Origin: Azophilus sp965199705
Lineage (GTDB): Bacteria > Pseudomonadota > Gammaproteobacteria > Pseudomonadales > Azotimanducaceae
Direction of reading: 5' to 3'
DNA: 64,000 nt
NCBI GenBank assembly: GCA_965199705.1
Contig: OZ241359.1
Coordinates: forward strand, 992,001 to 1,056,000
In this document: positions 17,687 to 26,375 of the stretch, one piece after another
How the letters are laid out: each line of letters opens with the position of its first letter
Position numbering within the stretch: position 1 is the first letter of the stretch
The notes under the pieces: generated by a model
What the model saw: the letters and a program-made list of their open reading frames with translations, nothing else
Database searches by the model: none
What the model was told of the DNA's origin: nothing
Program-made: the position numbers and the translations under genes

Positions 17687-18883
17687 CCCCTGGAACGCCA
17701 ATATCCGCTCGACTGCCTCAAGGCAGGTCTGGCGCGAGGCGACCAGCGCGATACGGACATGGCCTGCGCCCGGGTTGTCGTCGCCATCGCCGTAGCTGAG
17801 GTAGCTGCCCGGCAACACCGAAACGTGGCTGTGCTGATAAAGGGCGCGCGTGAACGCCTGATCGTCGCCGGCGACCGGCAGCCAGAGGAAGAAGCCGCCT
17901 TCCGGCGCGGTGATCTCGAAGCCTGTGCTGAGCGCCGGCACAACTGCGTCGAATCGCGCCCGATAGCGGGCGCGGGTGTCGCGCACATGCGCCTCGTCGG
18001 CCCAGGCCAGGGCGCTCGCTTCCTGCGCCAGGACGGGCAGGGCAACGCCATGGTAGGTGCGATACTGCGCGTAGGCGGCGATCAGCGCCGGGTCCCCGGC
18101 AACGAATCCAGAGCGCAGGCCGGGCGCGCTTGAACGCTTGCTCAACGAGTTGAAGGAAAGACACCGCGCATGATCCGTATTGCCGATGGCCTGGCTCACT
18201 TGCAACAGGCCGACGGGGGGCGCGGATTCGTCCGGATAGATTTCGCTGTAGCATTCGTCGGCGGCGATCACGAACCCGAAGTGGTGGGCCAGCTCGATCA
18301 GCCGTTGCTGCGTGTCGGGCGACAGCACGCGCCCGGTCGGGTTGCCGGGCGAGCAGAGATAGAGCAGTTCGGTTCGGTTCCAGATCCTGTCGGGCACTGC
18401 CTCGAAATCCGGCGTATAGCCTTGCGCCCGGCCAGCAGCGAGGTAGTGGGGTTCGGCGCCGTGCAGCAGGGCGGCCCCCTGATATATCTGATAGAAGGGG
18501 TTGGGCATCAGCGCCAGAGGTCTGGTCTTGCCGCCGATGACGGCCCCGGCGATGGAAAACAGCGCCTCGCGCGTGCCGGCAACCGGCAGGACGCTGGTCT
18601 CGGGATCTGCGTGCGCCTGATAGCGGCGCGCCAGCCAGCGGCTGATCGCCTGGCGCAGATGCGGCAGACCGCGGCTTTTCGGGTAGCGCCGCAGGCTGCT
18701 GCTGATGCGCTCCGGGTCTCTCAGGCAGGCAACCAGCGCCGCTGGCGGGTCTTGCTGCGGCTCCCCCAGGGACAGGCGCATCGCCGGCAGGTCCGCCGGT
18801 GGCGACACGCCCGCCAGCAGTGCGTCCAGCCGTTGAAAGGGGTAGTCGCGCAGGCGCTTCAGGCCGGGTTTCACGTGCGTCAA
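17660..18883 (-). CDS. dapC: succinyldiaminopimelate transaminase DapC
   Basis: DapC is a PLP-dependent fold-type I aminotransferase that converts N-succinyl-2-amino-6-ketopimelate to N-succinyl-LL-diaminopimelate. The 407-residue protein shows MRLSLGEPQQDPP at the start, LYLCSPGNPTGRVL near residue 175, AADECYSEIY near 205 and the PLP Lys in SFNSLSKRSSAPGLRSG near 243. The start is TTG at 18883 (TTGA overlap with the glnD stop), or GTG at 18874. Its final residues, LGACGAGS, are encoded by the palindromic repeat and are probably an acquired tail. The order map-glnD-dapC matches Pseudomonas. Confidence 0.93.
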   Translation of the reverse strand: MTHVKPGLKRLRDYPFQRLDALLAGVSPPADLPAMRLSLGEPQQDPPAALVACLRDPERISSSLRRYPKSRGLPHLRQAISRWLARRYQAHADPETSVLPVAGTREALFSIAGAVIGGKTRPLALMPNPFYQIYQGAALLHGAEPHYLAAGRAQGYTPDFEAVPDRIWNRTELLYLCSPGNPTGRVLSPDTQQRLIELAHHFGFVIAADECYSEIYPDESAPPVGLLQVSQAIGNTDHARCLSFNSLSKRSSAPGLRSGFVAGDPALIAAYAQYRTYHGVALPVLAQEASALAWADEAHVRDTRARYRARFDAVVPALSTGFEITAPEGGFFLWLPVAGDDQAFTRALYQHSHVSVLPGSYLSYGDGDDNPGAGHVRIALVASRQTCLEAVERILAFQGLGACGAGS

Positions 18884-21513
18884 CCAGGCATGCGATCGAG
18901 AGTCTGACGCACGGCGTTTTCCACCTGATAGATGAATTCCGGCTCGACGATGGGTTCTCCGGCGCTGTTCTGCACATGAAACACATCTTCCGCCCTTTCT
19001 CCGAGGGTCGTGATACGCGCCTGGCGCACCGTCAGATCCAGATCGACCAGCAGCATCCCGATGTGCGCCAGAAGGCCGTGTCGGTCGGTCGTGTTTACCG
19101 TCAGCCGGGACCAGGATTCACCCGGCGTATTTTGCAGACGCACTTCGCTCGGTCGCTTTAGCTGCTTGTGTCGGCGAGACAGGCGTTGCCGGGCAGGCGG
19201 CCGCAGGCAGGGTTCTGAAATGGCTCGGGTCAGACGCTCGATCAACGGCGCCCGGTCGCCGCGCACCGGTTTGCGCGCCCGATCCAGGACGATAAACCAG
19301 TTGAAGCACTGACCGTTGGCGGCGGTATGAACATGGGCGTCGAAGATGGAAAGCTGAAGGCCGTTGATGGCGGCGACGCAGGCAGCGAACAGATTTTGCT
19401 TGTCCAGCGTGTGAATGAATATCTCGGTGGCGGCGTCGCGCACGCTGCCTTCCAGGTTGCGCAGCAGGACCAACGGCCCGTTCGCCAGATCGTGTTGCGC
19501 TACCGCAGCTGTGATGTCCGCTGCCAGCCTGGGTGGGTGGCGCAGCATGAACTCGTCGTCCAGCAGGCGCCACACCCGTTGCGCCTCGGTTGCCGGCAAG
19601 CCGAGGGATTCGACCTGCTCGGTGGTTCGCTCCTGACAGGCGCGAATCGTCGCCTGCCGGTCGATTGGCGATTCGAGTCCCTGACGCAACATCTCGCGCG
19701 TGTTGAAGTAGAGGTCCTGCAGCAGCGACGCACGCCAGCCGTCCCACAGGTCGGGATTGGTGGCGCGGATGTCGGCAACGGTCAGCGCATAGAGATAGTC
19801 GAGCCGCCGTTCCGACTTCACTTCGCAGGCGAAGCGGTGGATCTCGTCCGGATCGTGAATGTCGCGCCGTTGTGCGGTTCTGGACATCAGCAGGTGCTGC
19901 TCCACAAGCCAGCAGACCAGTTCCGTGTCGTCGTCGCCAAGCCCCAGGCGCTCGCAGAAGGCGCGTGCGAATGTGCTGCCGATCTCGGAGTGGTCGCCGC
20001 CGCGGCCCTTGCCGATGTCGTGGTAGAGGCCGGCCAGGTAGAGGAGTTCGATCTTGGGCAGGGTCTTGACGATGCGATGCGCGACCTGAAAGCGTTCGGC
20101 CTGGGCGCGATATCGGAACATGCGCAGGTTGCGGATCACCATCATCGTGTGCGCATCAACCGTATAGATGTGGAAGAGATCGTGCTGTACTTGGCCGACA
20201 ACCTCGCCATATTCCGGGATGTAGCGTCCCAGAATGCCGTAGCGGCGCATCCGGGTCAGTTGCGTCACCAGGGTGTAGGGCGCCTTGAGCAGGGCCAGGA
20301 ACAAACGGCTGTTCTCCGGGTCCTGGCGAAATTGGTCGTCGATCAACGGCAGGCTGCGACGAATTGCGCGGATGGTGCTTGCGCGCACGCCACTGATGTC
20401 GCGGCGATGGGCCAGGATCACGAACAGTTCTATCAGAGCTCCTGGTGATTCTTCAAACACCTCCGGGCGCACTGCCTCGATGGACTGATCGTAGAGGCGG
20501 AACCGTTCGTTGACCTGTTCCACCCGCGCGCGGCGCGCGGCCAGCGATTCGTCCAGCGATTGCAGAACGATGTCGTTGACTTCACGCAGCGTCAGCACCT
20601 GGCGATAGTACTCGTGCATGAAGCGCTCGACGCCCAGCCGGGCGCTGGTATCGACATAGCCCAGGCGTCGGGCGAGTTCTTGCTGATAGTCGAATTGCAG
20701 GCGTTCTTCCTTGCGTCCGGCCACCAGATGCAGCCCGAATCGCACCCACCAGAGATAGCGCTGGCCTTCGCGCATCCGGTCAGCTTCCTGCTCGGTGAGA
20801 ACGCCCTTCTGCGCCAGCCGCTCCGGGTCTCCGGCGCCATGCACGCGCTGGCACACCCAGATCACGTTTTGCAGGTCGCGCAGGCCGCCGGGCGCATCCT
20901 TGACGTTGGGTTCGAGGCCGAATTCCACATCTTCGAACGCCCTGTGGCGGGCGGCCTGCTCTGCGCGCTTGGCGCCAAGGAAAGCGCGAGCCGGCCAGGT
21001 GCGCGGATGTTCGAGGAAGGCGTCCAGCTTCTGCAATTGCTTTTGCAGGGCGGCGGATTCAGGCGTCGTCAGCCGGCGGCGTTCGAACATCGCCGTGGCG
21101 ATGGTGACGTCTGCCTTGACCTGGGCCTTGCAGTCGCGGAGGGAGCGAACGCTGTGGCCAACGGCCAGATTCAGATCGAAGAGCAGGCGCACAAAGGCCT
21201 CGATTTCCTCGCGGTGCGATTCCGGCTTCTGACAGAAGATCAGAAGGTCAATGTCGGATCCAGGGTGCAGTTCACCGCGCCCGTAGCCACCGACCGCGAA
21301 CAGTGCGAGGTTCTGTCGGGCGCGCTGGCTCAGTGTTTCGCGCCACAGTTCGGTCAGCAGTGCGTCAAAGAAGGCGGCCCGGTCCCGCACCAGGCGCTCG
21401 ATCGGTTCACGCTGCCAGTAGCGTTCGGCCAGGGCGGCATCAGCGTCGTCGATACGCCGGCGCAGGCCGGCCGGCTGAACGTTCAAGGGGTGGCGCTGCG
21501 CCGCGACTGCCAA
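18880..21513 (-). CDS. glnD: bifunctional uridylyltransferase/uridylyl-removing enzyme GlnD
   Basis: GlnD senses glutamine and adds or removes UMP on PII proteins. The length is 877 residues (E. coli 890). Domains in order are the nucleotidyltransferase near residue 75 (FAVGGYGRGELHPGSDIDLL, with the G-Y-G-R-G and D-x-D motif), the HD domain near 445-515 (LAGLYHDIGKGRGGDHSEIG), and two C-terminal ACT domains, the last starting at LTVNTTDRHGLLAHIG. The TTG at 21513 is the first usable start, giving a 31-bp overlap with the map 3' end. A later TTG at 21486 is an alternative. Confidence 0.95.
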   Translation of the reverse strand: MAVAAQRHPLNVQPAGLRRRIDDADAALAERYWQREPIERLVRDRAAFFDALLTELWRETLSQRARQNLALFAVGGYGRGELHPGSDIDLLIFCQKPESHREEIEAFVRLLFDLNLAVGHSVRSLRDCKAQVKADVTIATAMFERRRLTTPESAALQKQLQKLDAFLEHPRTWPARAFLGAKRAEQAARHRAFEDVEFGLEPNVKDAPGGLRDLQNVIWVCQRVHGAGDPERLAQKGVLTEQEADRMREGQRYLWWVRFGLHLVAGRKEERLQFDYQQELARRLGYVDTSARLGVERFMHEYYRQVLTLREVNDIVLQSLDESLAARRARVEQVNERFRLYDQSIEAVRPEVFEESPGALIELFVILAHRRDISGVRASTIRAIRRSLPLIDDQFRQDPENSRLFLALLKAPYTLVTQLTRMRRYGILGRYIPEYGEVVGQVQHDLFHIYTVDAHTMMVIRNLRMFRYRAQAERFQVAHRIVKTLPKIELLYLAGLYHDIGKGRGGDHSEIGSTFARAFCERLGLGDDDTELVCWLVEQHLLMSRTAQRRDIHDPDEIHRFACEVKSERRLDYLYALTVADIRATNPDLWDGWRASLLQDLYFNTREMLRQGLESPIDRQATIRACQERTTEQVESLGLPATEAQRVWRLLDDEFMLRHPPRLAADITAAVAQHDLANGPLVLLRNLEGSVRDAATEIFIHTLDKQNLFAACVAAINGLQLSIFDAHVHTAANGQCFNWFIVLDRARKPVRGDRAPLIERLTRAISEPCLRPPARQRLSRRHKQLKRPSEVRLQNTPGESWSRLTVNTTDRHGLLAHIGMLLVDLDLTVRQARITTLGERAEDVFHVQNSAGEPIVEPEFIYQVENAVRQTLDRMPG

Positions 21514-22328
21514 GGCGCTTCTTCGGCGCGCAGGGTCAGCACCTCCGCGCCATCATCCTGCACCAGCAGGGTGTGCTCCCACTGTGCGGAAAGGCTGTGA
21601 TCCCGGGTAACCACCGTCCAGTGGTCTGGCAGAAGCCGGACATGCCTGCGCCCGGCGTTGATCATCGGCTCTATGGTGAACGTCATGCCGGCTTCCAGCA
21701 GGAGTCCGGTCCCGGGACGGCCATAGTGCACCACCGCGGGTTCCGCATGGAACGTCTTGCCGATGCCGTGGCCACAGAACTCACGCACCACGGAGAAGCG
21801 ATTGCTTTCTGCGTGGCTCTGAACGGCATGGCCGATGTCGCCGAGGCGAGCCCCTGGACGCACCGCCTCGATCCCGAGATACAGGCACTCCTGGGTGATG
21901 CGTACCAGCCGTTCGGCCAGAATCGACGGCTTGCCGACGTAGAACATCTTGCTGGTGTCGCCGTGGTAGCCGTCCTTGATGACGGTTACGTCTATGTTCA
22001 GGATGTCGCCCCGTTTCAGGCGCTTGCGGGCGGCGGGAATGCCGTGGCAAACCACCTGGTTGACTGACGTGCAGATCGAGCGGGGAAAGGGCGGCGTCTG
22101 CGGATGGTTGGTGTAATTCAGGGGCGCCGGCGTGCAGTCAAGCTGCTCGACGATGAACTCATGGCAGATGTCGTTCAGCCGTTCGGTGGTTACGCCCGGG
22201 CGCACATGTTCGCCAATCATGTCCAGAACCGAAGCCGCCAGGCGTCCGGCCTGGCGCATGCCTGCCAGATCTTTGCTGTCGTGAATCCGGGCAGGGCCGG
22301 CAGGATGTGGGGCGGCTTTGGCAGACAT
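21483..22328 (-). CDS. map: type I methionine aminopeptidase
   Basis: MetAP removes the initiator Met from nascent proteins. The protein has 281 residues from the ATG at 22328 (typical about 264). Metal ligands of the pita-bread fold are in the segments ILNIDVTVIKDGYHGDTSKMF (two Asp), GHGIGKTFHAEP (His), MTFTIEPMI (Glu) and WEHTLLV (Glu). The substrate-site His is in VNQVVCHGIP. A longer reading to 22478 would run through the rpsB control region and is unlikely. It is divergent from rpsB and overlaps glnD downstream. Confidence 0.95.
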   Translation of the reverse strand: MSAKAAPHPAGPARIHDSKDLAGMRQAGRLAASVLDMIGEHVRPGVTTERLNDICHEFIVEQLDCTPAPLNYTNHPQTPPFPRSICTSVNQVVCHGIPAARKRLKRGDILNIDVTVIKDGYHGDTSKMFYVGKPSILAERLVRITQECLYLGIEAVRPGARLGDIGHAVQSHAESNRFSVVREFCGHGIGKTFHAEPAVVHYGRPGTGLLLEAGMTFTIEPMINAGRRHVRLLPDHWTVVTRDHSLSAQWEHTLLVQDDGAEVLTLRAEEAPWQSRRSATP

Positions 22329-22346
22329 GACGACATAGTATAAACT
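22318..22346 (+). promoter_or_regulatory. candidate sigma-70 promoter for rpsB
   Basis: TTGGCA at 22318-22323 resembles a -35 box. TATAAA at 22339-22344 (15-base spacer) or TAAACT two bases later (17-base spacer) would be the -10. A G+C-rich discriminator (CGCGCTCC) follows, as in stringently controlled ribosomal promoters. The -35 overlaps the map start codon, so the divergent map promoter must lie close by. Judged by eye only. Confidence 0.45.
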
Positions 22347-22382
22347 CGCGCTCCATTCAACCACACACGCGGCCCGGCATGG

Positions 22383-22450
22383 GTTCCCGGGTGCCGGCCT
22401 CACAGGGGCCGGTCGGAACGCCAGGGGCTGCGGAGGCTCAACCCGGAGAC
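22383..22450 (+). promoter_or_regulatory. structured rpsB leader, probable S2 autoregulatory site
   Basis: The leader can form a two-part stem: GTTCC 22383-22387 with GGAAC 22415-22419, and CCGGCC 22394-22399 with GGCCGG 22407-22412. Separately, CCGGGT at 22387-22392 is perfectly complementary to ACCCGG at 22441-22446, which runs into the ribosome site GGAG before the TTG start. The two pairings share bases and are mutually exclusive, as expected of a translational switch. Known gammaproteobacterial rpsB leaders are feedback-controlled by S2. That this one is too is inference. Confidence 0.5.
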
Positions 22451-22455
22451 AGCAA

Positions 22456-23313
22456 TTGAATATCAGCATGCGCGACATGTTGGCCGCCGGCGTGCATTTC
22501 GGCCATCAGACCCGCTATTGGAATCCGAAGATGGCGCCCTATATCTTCGGCGCCCGCAACAAGGTCCACATCATCAATCTGGACCACACTCTGACCGCCT
22601 TCGCCCAGGTTCTTGCGGATGTGCGCAATCTGGCTACCCTGGGCAAGACCATTCTCTTCGTCGGCACCAAGCGGGCCGCGGCGCGGGTGATCCGGGATCA
22701 GGCGACCCGTGTCGGCATGCCCTATGTCGATCAGCGCTGGCTCGGCGGCATGCTCACCAACTACCAGACCATTCGCCAGTCCATTGATCGGCTGAAGGCG
22801 TTGCAGCAGGAAGTGGAAAGCGGGGCGCTCGACGTGCTGACCAAGAAAGAGGCCCTGCAAAAGCGCCGCGTACTGGAGAAACTCGAACGCAGCCTCGGCG
22901 GCATCCAGGACATGGTCGGCCTGCCGGATGCGATGTTCGTGATCGATGTGGAGCATGAGCGCATCGCCGTCACCGAAGCCCGCAAGGTGGGCATTCCGAT
23001 CTTTGCGGTGGTTGACACCAACAGTGATCCGGATGGCATCGACCGCATCATTCCCGGCAACGACGACGCCATTCGAGCCGTGCGTCTGTATGTCGCGGCT
23101 GTGGCGGATGCCGTCCAGCAGGGCCGAGACCAGGCGATCGGCCAGGCGAACCCTGAGGAGTTCGTGGAAATCGAGGAGGCTGCCGGGCCGTCTGTCCAGG
23201 TCAAGGGCCGTGGCGCCATACTCAGCGAGGCGGCGGCACGGGCCGCACAAGCGGCCGAAGAAGCGGATCGGGCGGCAGAGGAAGGCGCCAGGACGCGCAC
23301 GACGGGAAACTAG
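22456..23313 (+). CDS. rpsB: 30S ribosomal protein S2
   Basis: S2 binds the head-body junction of the 30S subunit near S1. The sequence is immediately recognisable: SMRDMLAAGVHFGHQTRYWNP at the N-terminus, then IFVGTKRAA, DQRWLGGMLTNYQTI near residue 95, and FAVVDTNSDPDGIDRIIPGND near 200. The length is 285 residues, longer than E. coli (241) by an Ala- and Glu-rich C-terminal tail (about residues 240-285). The start is TTG at 22456, preceded by CCGGAGAC. The TAG stop lies inside a palindromic repeat. It leads the rpsB-tsf-pyrH-frr operon. Confidence 0.97.
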   Translation: MNISMRDMLAAGVHFGHQTRYWNPKMAPYIFGARNKVHIINLDHTLTAFAQVLADVRNLATLGKTILFVGTKRAAARVIRDQATRVGMPYVDQRWLGGMLTNYQTIRQSIDRLKALQQEVESGALDVLTKKEALQKRRVLEKLERSLGGIQDMVGLPDAMFVIDVEHERIAVTEARKVGIPIFAVVDTNSDPDGIDRIIPGNDDAIRAVRLYVAAVADAVQQGRDQAIGQANPEEFVEIEEAAGPSVQVKGRGAILSEAAARAAQAAEEADRAAEEGARTRTTGN

Positions 23314-23334
23314 GAGGCTGCGTCGCGGGCTCCT
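23312..23334. repeat. imperfect palindrome of the AGGAGCCTGCG family between rpsB and tsf
   Basis: AGGAGGCTGCG at 23312-23322 is followed by CGCGGGCTCCT ending at 23334. The arms pair with one G-G mismatch position on each side of centre. The rpsB stop codon TAG (23311-23313) runs into its left arm, the same arrangement as at the dapC stop. It could attenuate rpsB to tsf readthrough, as a hairpin does in this gap in other gammaproteobacteria. Confidence 0.6.
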
Positions 23335-23400
23335 GGCCCGCATGTGGCGCACCGGGGGCGCGACCACCACGCGATCCCGTATATCTTGAAGGGGAGTTTC

Positions 23401-24285
23401 ATGGCGATCACGGCACAGCAGGTCAAGCAACTGCGTGACCGAACCGGACTTGGCATGATGGACTGCAAGGCCGCTTTGCAGGAGGCCGGAGGCGACCTGG
23501 AGGCGGCCATAGACGCCTTGCGCAAGAAGAGCGCCTTGAAGGCGGCGAAAAAGGCCACGCGCACGGCTGCCGAGGGTCTCCTCGGCCTCGGCATGTCGCC
23601 GGAAGGTCGGCGTGGCGCCCTTGTAGAAGTCAATATCGAGACAGACTTTGCCGCCCGCAATCCTGTCTTTGTGCGCTTCGTGCGCCAGGTGGCGGACGCT
23701 GCCCTGGCCGGTGGCGACATGGCGACTGCGGAAGGCTTGAGAGCCGCCTTCGAGGCAGAGCGAGAGCGCCTGGTCCAATCCATTGGTGAAAACATCAGCA
23801 TTCGGCGGATCGTCAGCCTGTCTGTCGAGGCGGGCAGCCGGGTGGCTGCCTATCTGCACACTGATGCGCGCAAGGGCGCACTGGTGGCGATGAGCGGGGA
23901 TGACGATGTGCTGGGCCGGGATCTGGCCATGCATGTCACCGCGCATGACCCGACGCCCCTGGTGGTGCGCCCGGAGGATCTGGACGCAGGGACGCTTGCC
24001 CGTGAGCGTGAGATTCTCATGGCCCAGGCCAGCGAAAGCGGCAAACCGCCGGAGATTGCCGAGAAGATGGTGGCCGGGCGCATGCGCAAGTATCTGGCCG
24101 AGGTGAGCCTGGTCGAGCAGGCATTTGTGCGTGATGCCGATGTCAAGGTAGGACGCTTGCTGGCCGATCGTGGCGCCTCGGTCAGCGGCTTTGCCCGGCT
24201 TGAAGTGGGCGAGGGTATCGCTGTCGATGAGCAGGACTTTGCTGCTGAAGTGGCGGCTCAGGCCGGTCTGGATCGGAAATCCTGA
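23401..24285 (+). CDS. tsf: translation elongation factor Ts
   Basis: EF-Ts exchanges GDP for GTP on EF-Tu. The 294-residue protein starts ITAQQVKQLRDRTGLGMMDC, the UBA-like N-terminal domain with the TGAGMMDCK-type motif. The core element ALVEVNIETDFAARNPVF is near residue 80, and the second subdomain contains VAMSGDD and the RMRKYLAEVSLVEQAFVRD segment near 225. The ATG at 23401 follows GAAGGGGAG. The open frame upstream is not needed. It sits 87 bp after rpsB and directly abuts pyrH. Confidence 0.97.
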   Translation: MAITAQQVKQLRDRTGLGMMDCKAALQEAGGDLEAAIDALRKKSALKAAKKATRTAAEGLLGLGMSPEGRRGALVEVNIETDFAARNPVFVRFVRQVADAALAGGDMATAEGLRAAFEAERERLVQSIGENISIRRIVSLSVEAGSRVAAYLHTDARKGALVAMSGDDDVLGRDLAMHVTAHDPTPLVVRPEDLDAGTLAREREILMAQASESGKPPEIAEKMVAGRMRKYLAEVSLVEQAFVRDADVKVGRLLADRGASVSGFARLEVGEGIAVDEQDFAAEVAAQAGLDRKS

Positions 24286-25011
24286 TTGCGCCGGGTGCTT
24301 CTGAAGCTGTCCGGCGAGGCGCTGGCTGGTAACCGGGATCAGGGGATAGACCCGCAAGCGCTTGAGCGGTTGGCCGGGGAAGTGGCCGCTGCTCGCGCCA
24401 GCCACGCGCAGGTGGCCGTGGTGTGCGGCGCTGGCAATTTCGTTCGTGGCGCGCAGTTGGCGACTGCCGGGATCGGGCGGATAGCTGCCGATCACATGGG
24501 GATGCTGGCAACCTGCATGAACGCACTGGCCCTCGCTGATGCTCTGCGCCGCCTGGGTTGTCCGACGCGCGTCCTGGCCGCCCGGGCCATGTCCGGCCTG
24601 CTTGCAGCCTACAGTGTGGAAGCAGCCTCCGATGCGCTTGAGCAGGGCGAAGTCACGGTGCTTGCGGGCGGCACGGGCAATCCCCTCTTTACCACCGATA
24701 CGGCGGCTTGCCTGCGCGCGGTCGAGCTGTCTGCCGAAGCGGTGCTGAAGGCGACGCAGGTCGATGGGGTGTACACCGCAGACCCGCACCGAGATCCTTC
24801 GGCAGAGCGCTTCGAGCGATTGGATTTCGACGAAGTGATTCGCCGGGATCTCGGCGTGATGGATCTTGCCGCGATCTGCCTGTGCCGGGATCACGCCATG
24901 CCGGTGGTCGTGTTTTCGGCGGATGCGCCTGGCGCATTGACCCGGATTATCAAGGGTGCGAAGGTAGGCACTCGCATTGAACCCGCGCCCCGGGATTCTG
25001 CCGATGCTTGA
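24286..25011 (+). CDS. pyrH: UMP kinase
   Basis: PyrH phosphorylates UMP to UDP. The 241 residues match E. coli PyrH exactly in length. Motifs are RVLLKLSGEAL at the start, the phosphate-site segment VVCGAGNFVRG near residue 47 (usual GGGN is GAGN here), ADHMGMLATCMNALAL near 72, TGNPLFTTDTAACLRA near 133, and VLKATQVDGVYTADP near 157. The TTG at 24286 directly follows the tsf TGA; a GTG nine bases later is the alternative. The 3' end overlaps frr by 8 bp. Confidence 0.95.
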   Translation: MRRVLLKLSGEALAGNRDQGIDPQALERLAGEVAAARASHAQVAVVCGAGNFVRGAQLATAGIGRIAADHMGMLATCMNALALADALRRLGCPTRVLAARAMSGLLAAYSVEAASDALEQGEVTVLAGGTGNPLFTTDTAACLRAVELSAEAVLKATQVDGVYTADPHRDPSAERFERLDFDEVIRRDLGVMDLAAICLCRDHAMPVVVFSADAPGALTRIIKGAKVGTRIEPAPRDSADA

Positions 25012-25561
25012 TGAGATCACTCAGGAAGCCGACCAACGCATGGGCAAGACCATTGCTGCAATGCACAATGGGTTTGCGCTGATTCGTACCGGCAGGGCCC
25101 ATCCGAGCCTGCTCGACCGCGTCGAGGTGCCTTACTACGGCACTGATACGCCGTTGAATCAACTGGCGAGCGTGACTGTGGAGGATGCCCGCACGCTGTT
25201 GATTTCGCCCTATGAGAAGCGCCTCGTGCCCGATGTTGAAAAGGCGATCCTGAAAAGCGATCTCGGGCTCAATCCAGCCTCTTCTGCGGACGTCATCCGC
25301 GTGCCGCTGCCGGCATTGACCGGCGAGAATCGCCGCGAACTCTCGCGCCAGGCGCGCAAGGAGGCAGAAACCGCACGCATCGCACTGCGCAACATTCGCC
25401 GCGACGCCATCGCTGATGTGCGTGAGCTGCTGCGCGAAAAGATGGTCGCCGCCGATTCTGCGCGGCGGGCGGAAGAGCGGATTCAGGGCGTCACGGACCG
25501 GCGCGTCCGGGAAGTGGATCAGGCGCTGGAAACCAAGACTTCCGAGCTGATGGAGATTTGA
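25004..25561 (+). CDS. frr: ribosome recycling factor
   Basis: RRF, with EF-G, splits post-termination ribosomes. The 185 residues equal the family length. Typical segments are MLDEITQEADQRMGKTIAAM at the N-terminus, LIRTGRAHPSLLDRVEVPYYG near residue 28, SPYEKRLVPDVEKAILKSDLG near 67, and the C-terminal coiled-coil arm ending VREVDQALETKTSELMEI. The ATG at 25004 lies inside the end of pyrH, so these two are coupled. The next gene starts on the base after its stop. Confidence 0.96.
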   Translation: MLDEITQEADQRMGKTIAAMHNGFALIRTGRAHPSLLDRVEVPYYGTDTPLNQLASVTVEDARTLLISPYEKRLVPDVEKAILKSDLGLNPASSADVIRVPLPALTGENRRELSRQARKEAETARIALRNIRRDAIADVRELLREKMVAADSARRAEERIQGVTDRRVREVDQALETKTSELMEI

Positions 25562-26344
25562 GTGCCGAGAGGTCTGATGCTTTCCAGGGACGCGAGCGAG
25601 CAGGCGCATGCAGGGGTCTCGACGCTGGCTGCAAATCCAGCCGAGGCGTCGCCGGAGCATGTGGCCATCATCATGGACGGCAATCATCGCTGGGCCTCGC
25701 AGCGGCGCCTGCCGGGGGCCGCCGGTCACCGGGCCGGGGCTCGCAATGTTCGGCCCATCGCCGAGGCTTGCGCTGATCTTGGTGTGCGATATCTCACACT
25801 GTTTGCGTTCAGCACCGAGAACTGGTCCCGGCCGAAACCGGAAGTCCGGTTGTTATTCAGTCTCATGAGCAACATGCTCAAGCGCGACCTGGCGGAACTG
25901 GACGAGCGCGGCGTTCGGGTCAATTTCGTCGGTGATTGCAGCCGTTTCCCAGCCGAATTGCAGATGCAGATGCGTCAGGCGGAAACAACTACGCGAGAAA
26001 ATGACGACATGATTCTGAACATCGCCGCCAATTATGGCGGTCGTTGGGACATTGCCCAGGCGGCCCGCAAGCTTGCCCGGGCGGTTGCGGAGGGTCGCCT
26101 GGAGGCGGACGCCATTGATGAGGATAGCTTTGCTGCAGCCCTGTCACTCGCCGGCCTGCCGGCCCCGGATCTGTGCATACGCACCGGCGGCGATGTGCGC
26201 ATCAGCAACTTCCTCTTGTGGGACCTTGCCTATACTGAATTCCACTTTGCCGATGACTTCTGGCCGGACTTCAGCCCGGAGCGCCTGGCTGCGGCGCTGC
26301 TCGACTATATGGGTCGGCGGCGGCGTTTCGGTTGTCGGGGTTGA
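25562..26344 (+). CDS. uppS: undecaprenyl diphosphate synthase (cis-isoprenyl transferase)
   Basis: UppS elongates farnesyl diphosphate to the C55 lipid carrier for peptidoglycan and O-antigen. Motifs are VAIIMDGNHRWASQ near residue 35 (catalytic Asp and Asn), GHRAGARNV, LFAFSTENWSRP near 82 and the C-terminal DLCIRTGGDVRISNFLLWD near 203. The usual MDGNGRWA has His in place of Gly, which is uncommon for bacteria. The GTG at 25562 directly follows the frr stop; an ATG at 25577 is possible. The protein has 260 residues. Confidence 0.94.
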   Translation: MPRGLMLSRDASEQAHAGVSTLAANPAEASPEHVAIIMDGNHRWASQRRLPGAAGHRAGARNVRPIAEACADLGVRYLTLFAFSTENWSRPKPEVRLLFSLMSNMLKRDLAELDERGVRVNFVGDCSRFPAELQMQMRQAETTTRENDDMILNIAANYGGRWDIAQAARKLARAVAEGRLEADAIDEDSFAAALSLAGLPAPDLCIRTGGDVRISNFLLWDLAYTEFHFADDFWPDFSPERLAAALLDYMGRRRRFGCRG

Positions 26345-26375
26345 GCGCGCCGACGGCAGGGCGCGGCTCGCGATT

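Noticed and set aside
22438..25020. An 860-codon minus-strand frame opposite rpsB, tsf and pyrH
   Set aside because: It spans three well-known plus-strand genes and has no recognisable domain or start.
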